DNA from: Thermoplasmata archaeon
Lineage (GTDB): Archaea > Thermoplasmatota > Thermoplasmata > Methanomassiliicoccales > Methanomethylophilaceae
Assembly (NCBI GenBank): GCA_015063135.1
Contig: SUTA01000007.1
Coordinates: 1 to 64,000 of the forward strand
Direction of reading: 5' to 3'
DNA length: 64,000 bases
In this document: in pieces, positions 1 to 7,846 of the stretch
Numbering within the stretch: the first letter of the stretch is position 1
How the letters are laid out: each line of letters opens with the position of its first letter
Made by a program: the position numbers and the translations under genes
Notes under the pieces: model-generated
The model's database searches: none
What the model saw: only the letters and a program-made list of their open reading frames with translations
What the model was told of the DNA's origin: nothing

Positions 1-1
1 G

Positions 2-97
2 CTGAGGATAACGAAGGTCGGGGACGAATGGAGACTCAACGAGGTCACCAGGAAACAAAGGGAGATCCTGTCAAAACTCGGCATCCCGCTGCTTTGA
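2..97 (+). CDS. C-terminal fragment of a gene cut by the window edge
   Basis: An open frame enters from the left edge and ends at TGA 95-97, giving 31 residues ending in LGIPLL. A tail with the pattern KQREIL-LGI is common at the end of archaeal transposases of the IS1634/IS4 kind, but this is only a resemblance and too little is present to name the gene. The gene on its right starts 24 nt later on the same strand. Confidence 0.35.
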   Translation: MRITKVGDEWRLNEVTRKQREILSKLGIPLL

Positions 98-121
98 CCT
101 AGTTATCAACTCGATGCATAA

Positions 122-721
122 GTGAGGCTCAAGCTGAGATGGAGGAGATCGGATTCCTTCATCGACTTCGCCATCAGCGATTATTTCGCTGAGGCTCCGG
201 AGGAAATCGTGAATATGCTGGCAGAGACCATCTTCACGAGGATATACGACGGGAACATCGATTATCCGGAGGGGTTCTGCGATTGGTTGACCGGACCGGA
301 GTTCATAGCGTTGAACCGCGACAGGTTCCTCGGGAGGTGCAAAGTACTGCCCGCATACAGGGAGAAGCATCACAGCCTTCAAAGAGCGTACGAGGACCTT
401 CTGGACAAGAGACTGATCGATGAGATCCCAGGGCTGGTTCTCAGATGGACGGATGCCGAGGATGCTCAGCCTAAAGGAAGGTCCAGCGCACTGATGAGAG
501 CTGTGGTCATGCCTACGTACATGGACACCGATACGATCTCAGATGAGGCGTTCGAGTTCAATCTCTTCAGACTGCTACTTACAGTGGTCTCGAGATTCGG
601 AGAGGATCCGATGATCAACAAGATGGAGATAGACAGGAGGATATCCGAATATCCAGAAAGCGGAAGACTTGCATTCGAGATCGAGAACAACATACCCGTC
701 AATGTATGCGGAGGGTTCTGA
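122..721 (+). CDS. Hypothetical protein, 199 aa
   Basis: A GTG start 24 nt after the previous stop opens a 199-residue soluble protein. The N-terminal third has an R-S-D-S-F-I-D-F-A-I-S-D-Y-F pattern followed by a P-E-E-I-V segment, which recalls small archaeal proteins with a SprT-like flavour, but no HExxH zinc motif is present and I do not recognise the family. There is no signal peptide or membrane segment. It is followed by a GC-rich hairpin (731-748) that would end its transcript. Its neighbours suggest an accessory region. Confidence 0.6.
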   Translation: MRLKLRWRRSDSFIDFAISDYFAEAPEEIVNMLAETIFTRIYDGNIDYPEGFCDWLTGPEFIALNRDRFLGRCKVLPAYREKHHSLQRAYEDLLDKRLIDEIPGLVLRWTDAEDAQPKGRSSALMRAVVMPTYMDTDTISDEAFEFNLFRLLLTVVSRFGEDPMINKMEIDRRISEYPESGRLAFEIENNIPVNVCGGF

Positions 722-730
722 ATTTACTTA

Positions 731-748
731 AGCGGGCGAAAGCCCGCT
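731..748 (+). terminator. Hairpin terminator after the 122-721 gene
   Basis: A perfect inverted repeat AGCGGGC / GCCCGCT with a short GAAA loop lies 10 nt after the stop codon and is followed by ATTTTAC. It would separate the 199-aa gene from the three-gene cassette that starts at 774. Confidence 0.6.
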
Positions 749-773
749 ATTTTACAAAACAAGGTGATTTGAA

Positions 774-890
774 ATGATAACGAACAGCGTAAGCTATGAA
801 GAAAACCTCTGCGAGGAGGATTACAACATCGACTACAGCAAACCAATCGTGGGATATGTACCTGAATACCCTGTGGAGGCGGAGGCATGA
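774..890 (+). CDS. Small acidic ORF, 38 aa, first of an ATGA-coupled trio
   Basis: ATG 774 opens a 38-residue ORF ending at TGA 888-890, whose last bases overlap the next start codon in an ATGA junction (887-890). The protein is strongly acidic and tyrosine-rich in its middle (EED-YNIDYS). No family is recognised. The support is positional: the leader begins with AAGGTGATTTGAA just before the ATG, and the same 4-nt overlap is repeated at the next junction, so the three frames look like one translationally coupled cassette. Confidence 0.45.
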   Translation: MITNSVSYEENLCEEDYNIDYSKPIVGYVPEYPVEAEA

Positions 891-1189
891 TGAGGGATTG
901 GCAGATTGCCGCGTTGAATTCGGAGTATCTGAGGGTCGATCATGACCAAAACACCGGATACAGAATGGTGGTCAGGAGAACGGACATAGAGCACACGATG
1001 CCCATTCATATGGTGATTGCTACGATCAGATCGTCATCGAGGAAGCCGGTGGTCATGTGTCCCGAAGATCCCTTCAGGGGGATGTTCGCTGACAAGAAGG
1101 AGGTGCTTGATGTCCTTTGCTCCAGGGAGGACTATCAAGAGTACAGGACGTGGATGGCAGAGGCCAGGATGAATGGGGTGATCGAATGA
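887..1189 (+). CDS. Hypothetical protein, 100 aa, middle gene of cassette
   Basis: The start is fixed by the ATGA overlap with the 38-aa ORF. The 100-residue protein is soluble, with no signal peptide. It contains a hydrophobic segment around residues 38-50 (PIHMVIATIRSS) and an acidic C-terminal half ending YRTWMAEARMNGVIE. I do not recognise the family. It ends in a second ATGA overlap with the downstream gene (1186-1189), which implies stoichiometric expression with a protein family found mainly on plasmids and integrative elements. Confidence 0.55.
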   Translation: MMRDWQIAALNSEYLRVDHDQNTGYRMVVRRTDIEHTMPIHMVIATIRSSSRKPVVMCPEDPFRGMFADKKEVLDVLCSREDYQEYRTWMAEARMNGVIE

Positions 1190-1488
1190 CCCTTTTCGAG
1201 ACCGGACCAATCATCATGACTCCGGGTATAAGGGAACTGATCTCCGAAGGACCGTATGAACTGGACATCGTACAGAGATGCCTGGAGAGGCATACGGAAG
1301 GGGATTGGGGACAGCTGTGCGATGACGATAGGCAGCTGAATCAGGATTCACTGAAGGAGGAGAAGGAGAAGGGATTCACATACAGGAATCTCTTCAGTTC
1401 GTACGATACCGAACTGGGTAGGATCTACATAATCACGGAATGCGACAGATCGGTGACGACGATACTCACCCCTTCGGAATACCGATGA
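1186..1488 (+). CDS. Plasmid-related family protein (GDWG-LC-D signature), 100 aa
   Basis: The start is taken at the ATGA junction (1186) although the frame is open further upstream. The protein has the hallmarks of a small family common on bacterial and archaeal mobile elements: an N-terminal I-MTPGIRELI segment, then HTEGDWGQLCDDD around residue 35, a run of N-Q-D-S-L-K, and a C-terminal I-Y-I-I-T-E-x-D-R-S-V-T-T-I-L motif ending PSEYR. The biochemical role of the family is not established to my knowledge. Together with the two upstream ORFs it forms a three-gene coupled cassette. Confidence 0.7.
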   Translation: MTLFETGPIIMTPGIRELISEGPYELDIVQRCLERHTEGDWGQLCDDDRQLNQDSLKEEKEKGFTYRNLFSSYDTELGRIYIITECDRSVTTILTPSEYR

Positions 1489-1654
1489 TGATAACGGAGG
1501 GGACACCCTCCATCTTCCATTGGAGGGCCGGGGACGGGACTATAAGTGACTGCAGTGGTAGCGCCCGTCCCCGATGGGGGGGTTCCCCTCCGGCCTCGGA
1601 TTCCGGTTCAAGGCTTTCAGGGGATGATGGGGTCCGTGCTCGTTCCCACGGACC
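1489..1654. other. Hairpin-rich non-coding stretch between convergent genes
   Basis: No convincing gene is seen here. The stretch is unusually structured: GGGGACGGG (from about 1530) faces CCCGTCCCC (from about 1565), and GGTCCGTG / CACGGACC (1630-1653) forms a second hairpin just before the convergent minus-strand stop. It may hold back-to-back terminators or a structured RNA. A D-arm-like AGTGGTAGCGC is present but no full tRNA fold. Confidence 0.4.
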
Positions 1655-2335
1655 CTATGGAGGTCTCCCCGCTGGTGAACGGGGAGACCGGTTAATTTGA
1701 GATTCTTGGTTTTTGATTCGATCCTGAACGTTGGATCCTCTATCGGATAGTGACCCGACTATCAGATCCAGATCGACACAGACCTCTTCGGGGCACAGCT
1801 CATCATCGGAACATGCCCATCCCAGGAACAGGATCTGCTCCGTGGAAGGGTCGAAGTAACGTATGTCGCGCAGGGATCTTTCGGCCATCCTCAGGAACAG
1901 GTCCCCGAGATCGGAGATCAGTTCGAATACATCATGCGATCCAGGTACCATATCGAGCCCGTCATCCACGTATACATACAGAATATAATCATCCAGGAAG
2001 AATGAGGTCCCGGGGGTCAGGCCGTATCCTTCAAGGTAGGTATCCTTTGCGACGGCGACGTACATCTTCCTTTCAATGGCGTCTCCGTTGCTGTCGAGAG
2101 CGGGGATGGTACTGCGCAGCGCCATCCTCTTCAGCGAGCGCTCGATCAGCTCCGGGGAAGGACCGTCATCCATCCCCTGTGCGATGTATCCTCTATGCAT
2201 ATCAGTCTGGTCATAGATGTTCGAGATCATCTCGTTCATGAAGGATGTCCTGCAGGATATTGATCCGAGCGATTCGAATGTAATGGTCCGGTCGGCATCC
2301 ACGCCGACCCCGCCGGAGTAAGCCTCTTCATTCAT
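1655..2335 (-). CDS. Unknown protein, last gene of the adhesin operon, 226 aa
   Basis: The ATG at 2335 overlaps the end of the large InlB-repeat gene by 8 bp and follows a GAGGAGG sequence, so the two are co-transcribed. The protein is soluble and acidic, without a signal peptide, with a central region rich in aromatic and acidic residues (YILYVYVDDGLDMVPG around residue 115). No family is recognised. The stop is an amber codon (1655-1657). The last 20 residues are basic and proline-rich and are encoded by a hairpin, so the true C-terminus may be earlier. Being cytosolic and operonic with surface proteins, it could be an accessory or regulatory factor, but that is inference. Confidence 0.6.
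   Translation of the reverse strand: MNEEAYSGGVGVDADRTITFESLGSISCRTSFMNEMISNIYDQTDMHRGYIAQGMDDGPSPELIERSLKRMALRSTIPALDSNGDAIERKMYVAVAKDTYLEGYGLTPGTSFFLDDYILYVYVDDGLDMVPGSHDVFELISDLGDLFLRMAERSLRDIRYFDPSTEQILFLGWACSDDELCPEEVCVDLDLIVGSLSDRGSNVQDRIKNQESQINRSPRSPAGRPP
1664..1691. terminator. Strong hairpin GGTCTCCCC / GGGGAGACC
   Basis: A perfect 9-bp inverted repeat with a 10-nt loop. On the minus strand it lies inside the last codons of the 1655-2335 reading frame, so either that frame really ends with a hairpin-encoded tail or its natural stop has been lost and the hairpin is the operon terminator. Confidence 0.5.
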
Positions 2336-4838
2336 CGGAGATCCGATCCTCCTCGGACGGGCCGATCCTCTCCGCCGGTCCGTTGGACCATATCAGATGC
2401 AACTCGATGGATCCGGTCATCCTCTCAGGAGGTACGGGGTCCCAGCCGATGATCATACCGCCATCGGAACCGCTGGGTGGCTCCGCCCGTATATCGGGGA
2501 TGACCACGGCCTGTCTCCGACGCATCCTGATGGAGATGGATGAGACCGATTCGCGTTCCCAACCCTCCGGGACGGAGACTATGGTGCCGCCATCGTTGGT
2601 CAGGGTGAGCCTGAACCTCTTCCAGAGGAAGAACCATATCAGGAACAGGATGAGAATGACAGCAATAGCAATCAGTATCCAGCACCAGAAGCAATGGTCA
2701 CAGGGGATTGGCACGGAATCATCGTACGATATCGCGTAATGGCTGAAATGGAGCACGCCGAACTGCACTCCCGTGCCTTCGATGTACTTGAAGTCGACGG
2801 CCTGAATCGGGTCGACATCGATGTACCAAACATGCAGCCTGGACAGTTCCTGGCCGTCCTTGAGCTGATATTCCATGGTGACTACTACCTCGGAGGAGAA
2901 CGTTCTGGTGACCCTCTCGCCGTTTGATAGTATGTAGAGATCGTAGATCCTGGCATTGGGAAGGTCCGGGAAGTCGATGTCCGATCCCTCTCCGGATATC
3001 TCCATCGGAACGACGCAGAACTCCAGGTCGTCCGTGTAGCCGATGGATCTCAGAACCTCAGCGGAGAAGAACAGCGTGACATCCCCTTCGATGACCGTGA
3101 GGGAACCGTCGTTGTCCACGATGACCTCCAGCAGCTCCTTCGGTACCCCGACCGACTGCTCATCGGTGGGGATGATCACATGGGGATCGACGCCGGAGGT
3201 CCTGAGCGTCTCGATGTATCCCCAGGCTATGATGGTCTGATCGTCGGTGACCCTCTTCAGGTCGCCGGGATAGATGGTGATCGGATTGACCAGCACCATG
3301 CTGCCCTCGTCGTCGAACTCGTAGGTGATCTCCACCGAACCTCCGTCGGAGGTCTCTATCTCCTCCTCGACGGTCCTCTCTGACGATGAGACGACCTCTA
3401 TCGCCACGGAACCCAGTTCCTTCCCGTTCCTGTCGTATGCCGTGATGGTAACTTTACCATCGGAGACGGCCGTGACCTCACCGCCGGATACCGTCGCAAT
3501 ATCATCATCGGACGATTCCCAGACGATCCCCGGTGCGGCCTCGATAGGTTTGATCACGCACGGGATGACCCATGACTTCCCTGCCGGGATGTATATGGAG
3601 TCGACCTCGATGTAGAAATCATCGACATCGGGGACGATAGGTGATGACGACCACACGGCGTAGATCGTCTTCGAGGGGGATGCATAGGTCAGCGTGATGC
3701 TGGATCCGGCATGGTATGATGGAGATGTCGCCGAGGACGAATCCGCCCATCCCAGGAACGTGTAGCCCTCTCTGGTCGGAACCCCTGAGGAAACGGTGAA
3801 GGTCCAGCTGGTGAACCCCGTGGTCCTGGATTGAGAAGGCGGTTCGCCGGAACCTCCGTTGGCCTTGTACGTCAGCGTGTATGTATATGTGGTAGGGGTA
3901 GGAGTATCCTCCTTCCAGACCGCATAGAGGGTCTTCTCGGGGGATGCTGATTCAAGTGTGATGGAACCGCCGGGCTGATATGAGGGGGATGTTGCCGTGC
4001 TGCTTAAGGACCATCCCAGAAATGTATAACCGGACCTGGTAGGTGAAGCGGAAGATGTGGTGAAAGTGTGGGAGGTCTCCGGTCCGGTGTAGGTCTGCTT
4101 GGTCGGTGCTCCGGATCCCCCATTGGCATCATAGGTCAGCACGTAATTGAATACCGTGTTCACCCATTTGACCTCGACCTCGGTGTCCTCGTGCATGGTG
4201 TATCCGGTTATCTTCACGTCATCCACATACCAGCCGTCGACATCGAAGTTCGGCGGAGGGGTGGCCTCGAATGTATGCAGAGTGGTATCATCGAAGGAGG
4301 CCGTGAGGGTATCGTCCTCTGCGACAAGGACCGTACCGGTGGGGACCATGAAATCCCCTGTAGAAGGTTCTATGGTACCCTCCTCGGGCGCATCCACTGT
4401 CAGGATCGATATCCCGACGGCGAGTTTGGATTCGACGACCAGCATTCCGTCATGCGTCTTTACCTGAACGGCATAGATGCCGGGTTCCAGGGCCGATTCT
4501 GTTAATCCCTCGACCCTGAAATGCTCATCGAACCTCAGCGGCGTGGACGCTGCGATTACGGTCCTCTCCCTGGTGTCCTCGTGATCGTCCTCGCACAGTA
4601 TGACCGATACGACCTTCCCCATTTCCGATGAGGATTCGGGACCGTCGTAGGATGCGATGATCTCCACCGTGGCGTCAGAGTAGTAGTAGATCTCGAGGGA
4701 ATAATGCCCTGAGGGACTGTATTCCGCATAACCTACCCCGATGACCTCCGGAGCAGCATCCGCTGCGGGTACCGCCGTCATAACGGCGGAAAGCGCCAGG
4801 ACCGCGACTATCGTCAAACAAGCACTGGTTATCCTCAT
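2328..4838 (-). CDS. Adhesin-like surface protein with InlB B-repeats and Big_2 domain
   Basis: I choose the ATG at 4838 because GGGGAGG lies 9 nt upstream and it begins a clean signal peptide (hydrophobic core VAVLALSAVMTAV, cleavage near AADA); a GTG at 4865 that overlaps the previous stop is the alternative. The 836-residue protein has an N-terminal Ig-like part, two InlB/Listeria-Bacteroides repeats (YDANGGSG... and YKANGGSG..., each closing with YAVW), a Big_2-type domain (VWESSDDDIATVSGGEV) near residue 430, a membrane segment near residue 715 (ILIAIAVILILFLIWFF) and a basic cytoplasmic tail of about 100 residues. It is displayed outside the cell; adhesion is inferred from the domains. 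Confidence 0.85.
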   Translation of the reverse strand: MRITSACLTIVAVLALSAVMTAVPAADAAPEVIGVGYAEYSPSGHYSLEIYYYSDATVEIIASYDGPESSSEMGKVVSVILCEDDHEDTRERTVIAASTPLRFDEHFRVEGLTESALEPGIYAVQVKTHDGMLVVESKLAVGISILTVDAPEEGTIEPSTGDFMVPTGTVLVAEDDTLTASFDDTTLHTFEATPPPNFDVDGWYVDDVKITGYTMHEDTEVEVKWVNTVFNYVLTYDANGGSGAPTKQTYTGPETSHTFTTSSASPTRSGYTFLGWSLSSTATSPSYQPGGSITLESASPEKTLYAVWKEDTPTPTTYTYTLTYKANGGSGEPPSQSRTTGFTSWTFTVSSGVPTREGYTFLGWADSSSATSPSYHAGSSITLTYASPSKTIYAVWSSSPIVPDVDDFYIEVDSIYIPAGKSWVIPCVIKPIEAAPGIVWESSDDDIATVSGGEVTAVSDGKVTITAYDRNGKELGSVAIEVVSSSERTVEEEIETSDGGSVEITYEFDDEGSMVLVNPITIYPGDLKRVTDDQTIIAWGYIETLRTSGVDPHVIIPTDEQSVGVPKELLEVIVDNDGSLTVIEGDVTLFFSAEVLRSIGYTDDLEFCVVPMEISGEGSDIDFPDLPNARIYDLYILSNGERVTRTFSSEVVVTMEYQLKDGQELSRLHVWYIDVDPIQAVDFKYIEGTGVQFGVLHFSHYAISYDDSVPIPCDHCFWCWILIAIAVILILFLIWFFLWKRFRLTLTNDGGTIVSVPEGWERESVSSISIRMRRRQAVVIPDIRAEPPSGSDGGMIIGWDPVPPERMTGSIELHLIWSNGPAERIGPSEEDRISDE

Positions 4839-4861
4839 GGCATCATCCTCCCCGATCCTGT

Positions 4862-5749
4862 TCACCTGTTCCTCTTAAGGATGAGTATGACCGCTATCAG
4901 GACCACCAGGATGACCGCTACCGCCCCGATGATCAGCATCATATCCATGCCGGATGACCAGATGGCCTTGGCTGTGCAGTCCCCTGTGATGGTGAACTGG
5001 GAACCGGCATCGTACTTCTTGCCGTCGATCTCCCATCCGTTGAACGATCTTCCGTCGGGTGCGGTGAAACCGCATTCCGGGAGTGTTACCTTCTCACCGT
5101 ACTGGACGTTCACGGGGGACATCTCTCCTGTTCCTCCGTTGGGATCGAATGACAGGACGCATACCCTTTCGCTCCAGACCGCTCTGGCGGTGAGGTCCTT
5201 GTCCACCCTTATTGACGATCCGGGCTGATACACGGTGCCGTCGATCGTCCAATAGAGGAATGATTTGCCCTCGGGGGCATCGAAACCGCATTGGGCTAGC
5301 GTCACGGTGGTGCCCGGAGCGACCTGCGACGGTGGCATGTAACCGGATCCTCCTTCAGAGGAGTATGTCAAGGCTACCGTCTCAATGACGGGAAGGTCGC
5401 ACTGCGCTATGATCTCCCCTGTACTGACATAAGAGACCATGACCGTGTATGTTTCCATGAGCAACGGTCTGACCAAAACGTTGAGCTGTTTCGTACCTTC
5501 CATGTTCTCTATGGTCTGTGCATCTGATGCCGATATGAGCGTGATAGTCACGTTCTCGGTAGGTCTTTGTTTTAATGTGATCGTGAGAAGGCCCATCGGT
5601 TCGTCCGATGAATAGACAGCGTCTATTCCCTCACCATGGCCTTCTCCGCCTGCATGCGTATTTGCCGAATCGGACCCCGGAAGAGCCATCGTCGCTCCCG
5701 CGGCCAACAGTATCAATAGGGCCGCTAGGGCCAATATCCTGCGCATCAT
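4862..5749 (-). CDS. Membrane-anchored InlB-repeat surface protein, 295 aa
   Basis: First gene of the minus-strand operon 5749-1655. It has a signal peptide (ILALAALLILLAAGATMAL), an extracellular region with two InlB-type repeats of the PPSQVAPG...GFDAPEGKSFLYW and DPNGGTGEMSPV...GW kind (residues about 130-260), and a C-terminal membrane anchor (MLIIGAVAVILVVLIAVILIL) followed by KRNR. The next gene's frame overlaps its stop by 4 nt if the GTG at 4865 is used, so the two are tightly linked. It is probably a smaller partner of the 836-aa protein at the cell surface. The function in binding is inferred from domain type only. Confidence 0.82.
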   Translation of the reverse strand: MMRRILALAALLILLAAGATMALPGSDSANTHAGGEGHGEGIDAVYSSDEPMGLLTITLKQRPTENVTITLISASDAQTIENMEGTKQLNVLVRPLLMETYTVMVSYVSTGEIIAQCDLPVIETVALTYSSEGGSGYMPPSQVAPGTTVTLAQCGFDAPEGKSFLYWTIDGTVYQPGSSIRVDKDLTARAVWSERVCVLSFDPNGGTGEMSPVNVQYGEKVTLPECGFTAPDGRSFNGWEIDGKKYDAGSQFTITGDCTAKAIWSSGMDMMLIIGAVAVILVVLIAVILILKRNR

Positions 5750-5795
5750 CTGTATCTACCTTATTTGTGTGGAACCCGGACTTTAGGTTCGGGTA

Positions 5796-5817
5796 GATGG
5801 GGCGGGAAGGCCCCATC
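5796..5817 (-). terminator. Hairpin terminator after the 5840-7681 gene
   Basis: Inverted repeat GATGGGGC / GCCCCATC with a short loop, placed 23 nt beyond the stop of the 613-aa gene. A second small hairpin ACCCG / CGGGT (5774-5794) lies between it and the start of the next operon. Confidence 0.6.
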
Positions 5818-5839
5818 GTAAAGGGTTTCAAAGGTTTAC

Positions 5840-7681
5840 TCAGGCGACCTCGTAGAGTGCCCAGGGGGTGTACAGAAGGCCTTCCGCTGTCGCTCCATTG
5901 GTGTCCCAGACTCCCTGGATGGAGTACAGCATGTATCCCTGATCAGCCTTCGTCTTGAGGACCAGGTCGTATGCATGGCCTTCGGCGGTGGTCGTGAGGA
6001 CTCCGGTATGGACGGTGTCTGCAGTGTATTCTTCTGCAGTTGTGGGAGCGGGGACCTGAACCTTATCAATGTATCCGGTGTACTGCCTGATGTTCGAGGT
6101 GTCATTGAACGCGTTCATAACCGTGAGGTTCTCGATGTTACCGTATGCCCTGACGTTGGTGTCGATGAGCCTGTAGTAGGTACCCTTCATGGACAGCGTC
6201 ATGCCTGCAGTCGCAGGGAAGTCCTCGAGGTCGAGGGCGATCCTCGCCTCTGCATCCTTGGTTCCGTCGTTCTTGAGGTAGTTGACCTCGAAGTCCGCTC
6301 CGGTCTCGAGGGCTGTGGTCGGAATGGCGATGGCGCTGATCCAGAGGTTCTCCTTCACATCGGTGATCTTCCAGGTTCCGTTGTTGACCATGCTGATCTT
6401 GTAGTTCGCGGTACTGATATCCGTTGTTTGTCCCGAATCCGTCACGAAGATCTTGTATGTGTACTCGGTTCCGATGTTCTCGGCCTTCTTGGCGATGCTG
6501 ATGATTCCGTAGCTTCCGGAATCGGAACCGATGACGGTGGATCCGGAGATGACCGCGACATTTGCGGTAGCAGGAGAGGTTTTCGCGATTTCTACTCCGG
6601 CTGCACCGGTAACAGTTGCAATCTGAGTCGCGGTGGCATCCTTGAACGTGATGGTGTAGTATGTCTTCGCCCAGTTGGCGTAGATGGTGATTGCATTAGA
6701 TGATGGAGTGGCTCCCTTCTGGGACGCGAGCATCAAGAGGTCCTCGATCTTGAAGGATTCGAGGGGGATGTCGTCGGTTCCCTCCGTGATGGTTCCATCG
6801 GAGTTCTTGATGGTCTTGTGATCTGCGGTTGCTGCAAATCCGGTGAGGGTGTATGTGTCGCACATCAGGGATGCGGACGCGGGTTTGGAAAGGTCGAAGA
6901 CCTCGTTCCTGACAAGGTTGTTGTAGGGATCGGGTGTAAGAGGGGTAATGTCAATGCGGTTGGAATCGATCTTCAGGATGCTTGCCGCGGCATCGACATC
7001 TGCAGGTGTGATTTCGACGGTTCCGAGTGCTTCATCGACGCCGTAGGCTTTGAGGATGATCGTGGTCTTTTTTCCATCTGTTAGATGTCCGGTTCCGTCG
7101 ATCCAGATCCTCTCATGGGCGGATATGGGTCCGATGATCGTAGCTGCTGTTGCGTCGGCATTCTTGATGCTGACGACAACGTCGTCAACACCAGTCATAT
7201 TGGTCATGTACTTGGTGTCGATGAGGATGGCCATGTCTGTGTAGGCGAATGCATACATCGCACTCGTGTCATTTTTACCCCATGTGGAGATTTGCTCGGT
7301 TGCAAGGGCCGATACTGTGATTGCTGATGATTCAGTTCCAGTTGTGTCTACAGTTGCCGTGATCGTACAGGATCCTGCAACGGCTCCGGTGATGGTGGCG
7401 TATGCAATACCCTGTGCGTTCGTGGTGGATTTGGTCGCGGAATCCGTTCCTGCGATAGTCACCGCAGTGTTGAGAGTACCAGTAACTGACCAAGTGACCT
7501 CGGTTCCTGCCGCTGGTTCTTCCAGAGTAAATGTGACCAGAGCTGTTCTTCCGATCTTGAGTTCGGTCGGGACGACGATCTGAGGACCTGCTGCATCCAC
7601 ATCGTTCTCTTCGGCGAGCACGGCCGTTCCCGCGAATACCATCGCGAGCACTGCCAGGATCGCCAATGCTTTCGTTTTCAT
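5840..7681 (-). CDS. Secreted Ig-like/S-layer-type surface protein, 613 aa
   Basis: Two ATGs lie 6 nt apart; the one at 7681 is chosen because AAGGAGAA sits 8 nt upstream, against only 2 nt for 7687. The protein opens with a textbook signal peptide (KALAILAVLAMVFAGTAVLAEE). The mature part is rich in Thr, Ala and Ser. It starts with a bacterial Ig-like domain (residues about 35-125, IVVPTELKIGRTALVTFTL), then beta-rich repeats, and a degenerate InlB-like segment around 300-350. I see no C-terminal membrane anchor, so it may be released or held by an S-layer. A hairpin terminator follows. It looks independently transcribed from the neighbouring adhesin genes. Confidence 0.75.
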   Translation of the reverse strand: MKTKALAILAVLAMVFAGTAVLAEENDVDAAGPQIVVPTELKIGRTALVTFTLEEPAAGTEVTWSVTGTLNTAVTIAGTDSATKSTTNAQGIAYATITGAVAGSCTITATVDTTGTESSAITVSALATEQISTWGKNDTSAMYAFAYTDMAILIDTKYMTNMTGVDDVVVSIKNADATAATIIGPISAHERIWIDGTGHLTDGKKTTIILKAYGVDEALGTVEITPADVDAAASILKIDSNRIDITPLTPDPYNNLVRNEVFDLSKPASASLMCDTYTLTGFAATADHKTIKNSDGTITEGTDDIPLESFKIEDLLMLASQKGATPSSNAITIYANWAKTYYTITFKDATATQIATVTGAAGVEIAKTSPATANVAVISGSTVIGSDSGSYGIISIAKKAENIGTEYTYKIFVTDSGQTTDISTANYKISMVNNGTWKITDVKENLWISAIAIPTTALETGADFEVNYLKNDGTKDAEARIALDLEDFPATAGMTLSMKGTYYRLIDTNVRAYGNIENLTVMNAFNDTSNIRQYTGYIDKVQVPAPTTAEEYTADTVHTGVLTTTAEGHAYDLVLKTKADQGYMLYSIQGVWDTNGATAEGLLYTPWALYEVA

Positions 7682-7781
7682 TTTCATTTCTCCTTTTCTT
7701 TCCGTCCGCTTCACCGTGAGACGGTACCGTAAACCGTTTCGATTTATTTGTCTAAAGGGTCCCCTGGACAATTGTCTTCAA

Positions 7782-7829
7782 GGGGGGTTATGACCCCCAC
7801 CCGAGGACGGACCCAGGAGATATTGGGTC
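7782..7829 (-). terminator. Tandem hairpins downstream of the giant adhesin gene
   Basis: Two hairpins follow the stop at 7847: GACCCA / TGGGTC (7810-7829), enclosed by CCGAG / CTCGG (7801-7805, 7835-7839), and then GGGGG / CCCCC with loop TTATGA (7782-7799). They would end the transcript of the 2,154-aa gene before the leader of the next gene. Confidence 0.55.
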
Positions 7830-7846
7830 TCATTCTCGGATGAGCG

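Noticed and set aside
1540-1620. Possible tRNA (D-arm-like AGTGGTAGCGC followed by GGTTCAA)
   Set aside because: Acceptor, anticodon and T stems cannot be formed together; only fragments resemble a tRNA.
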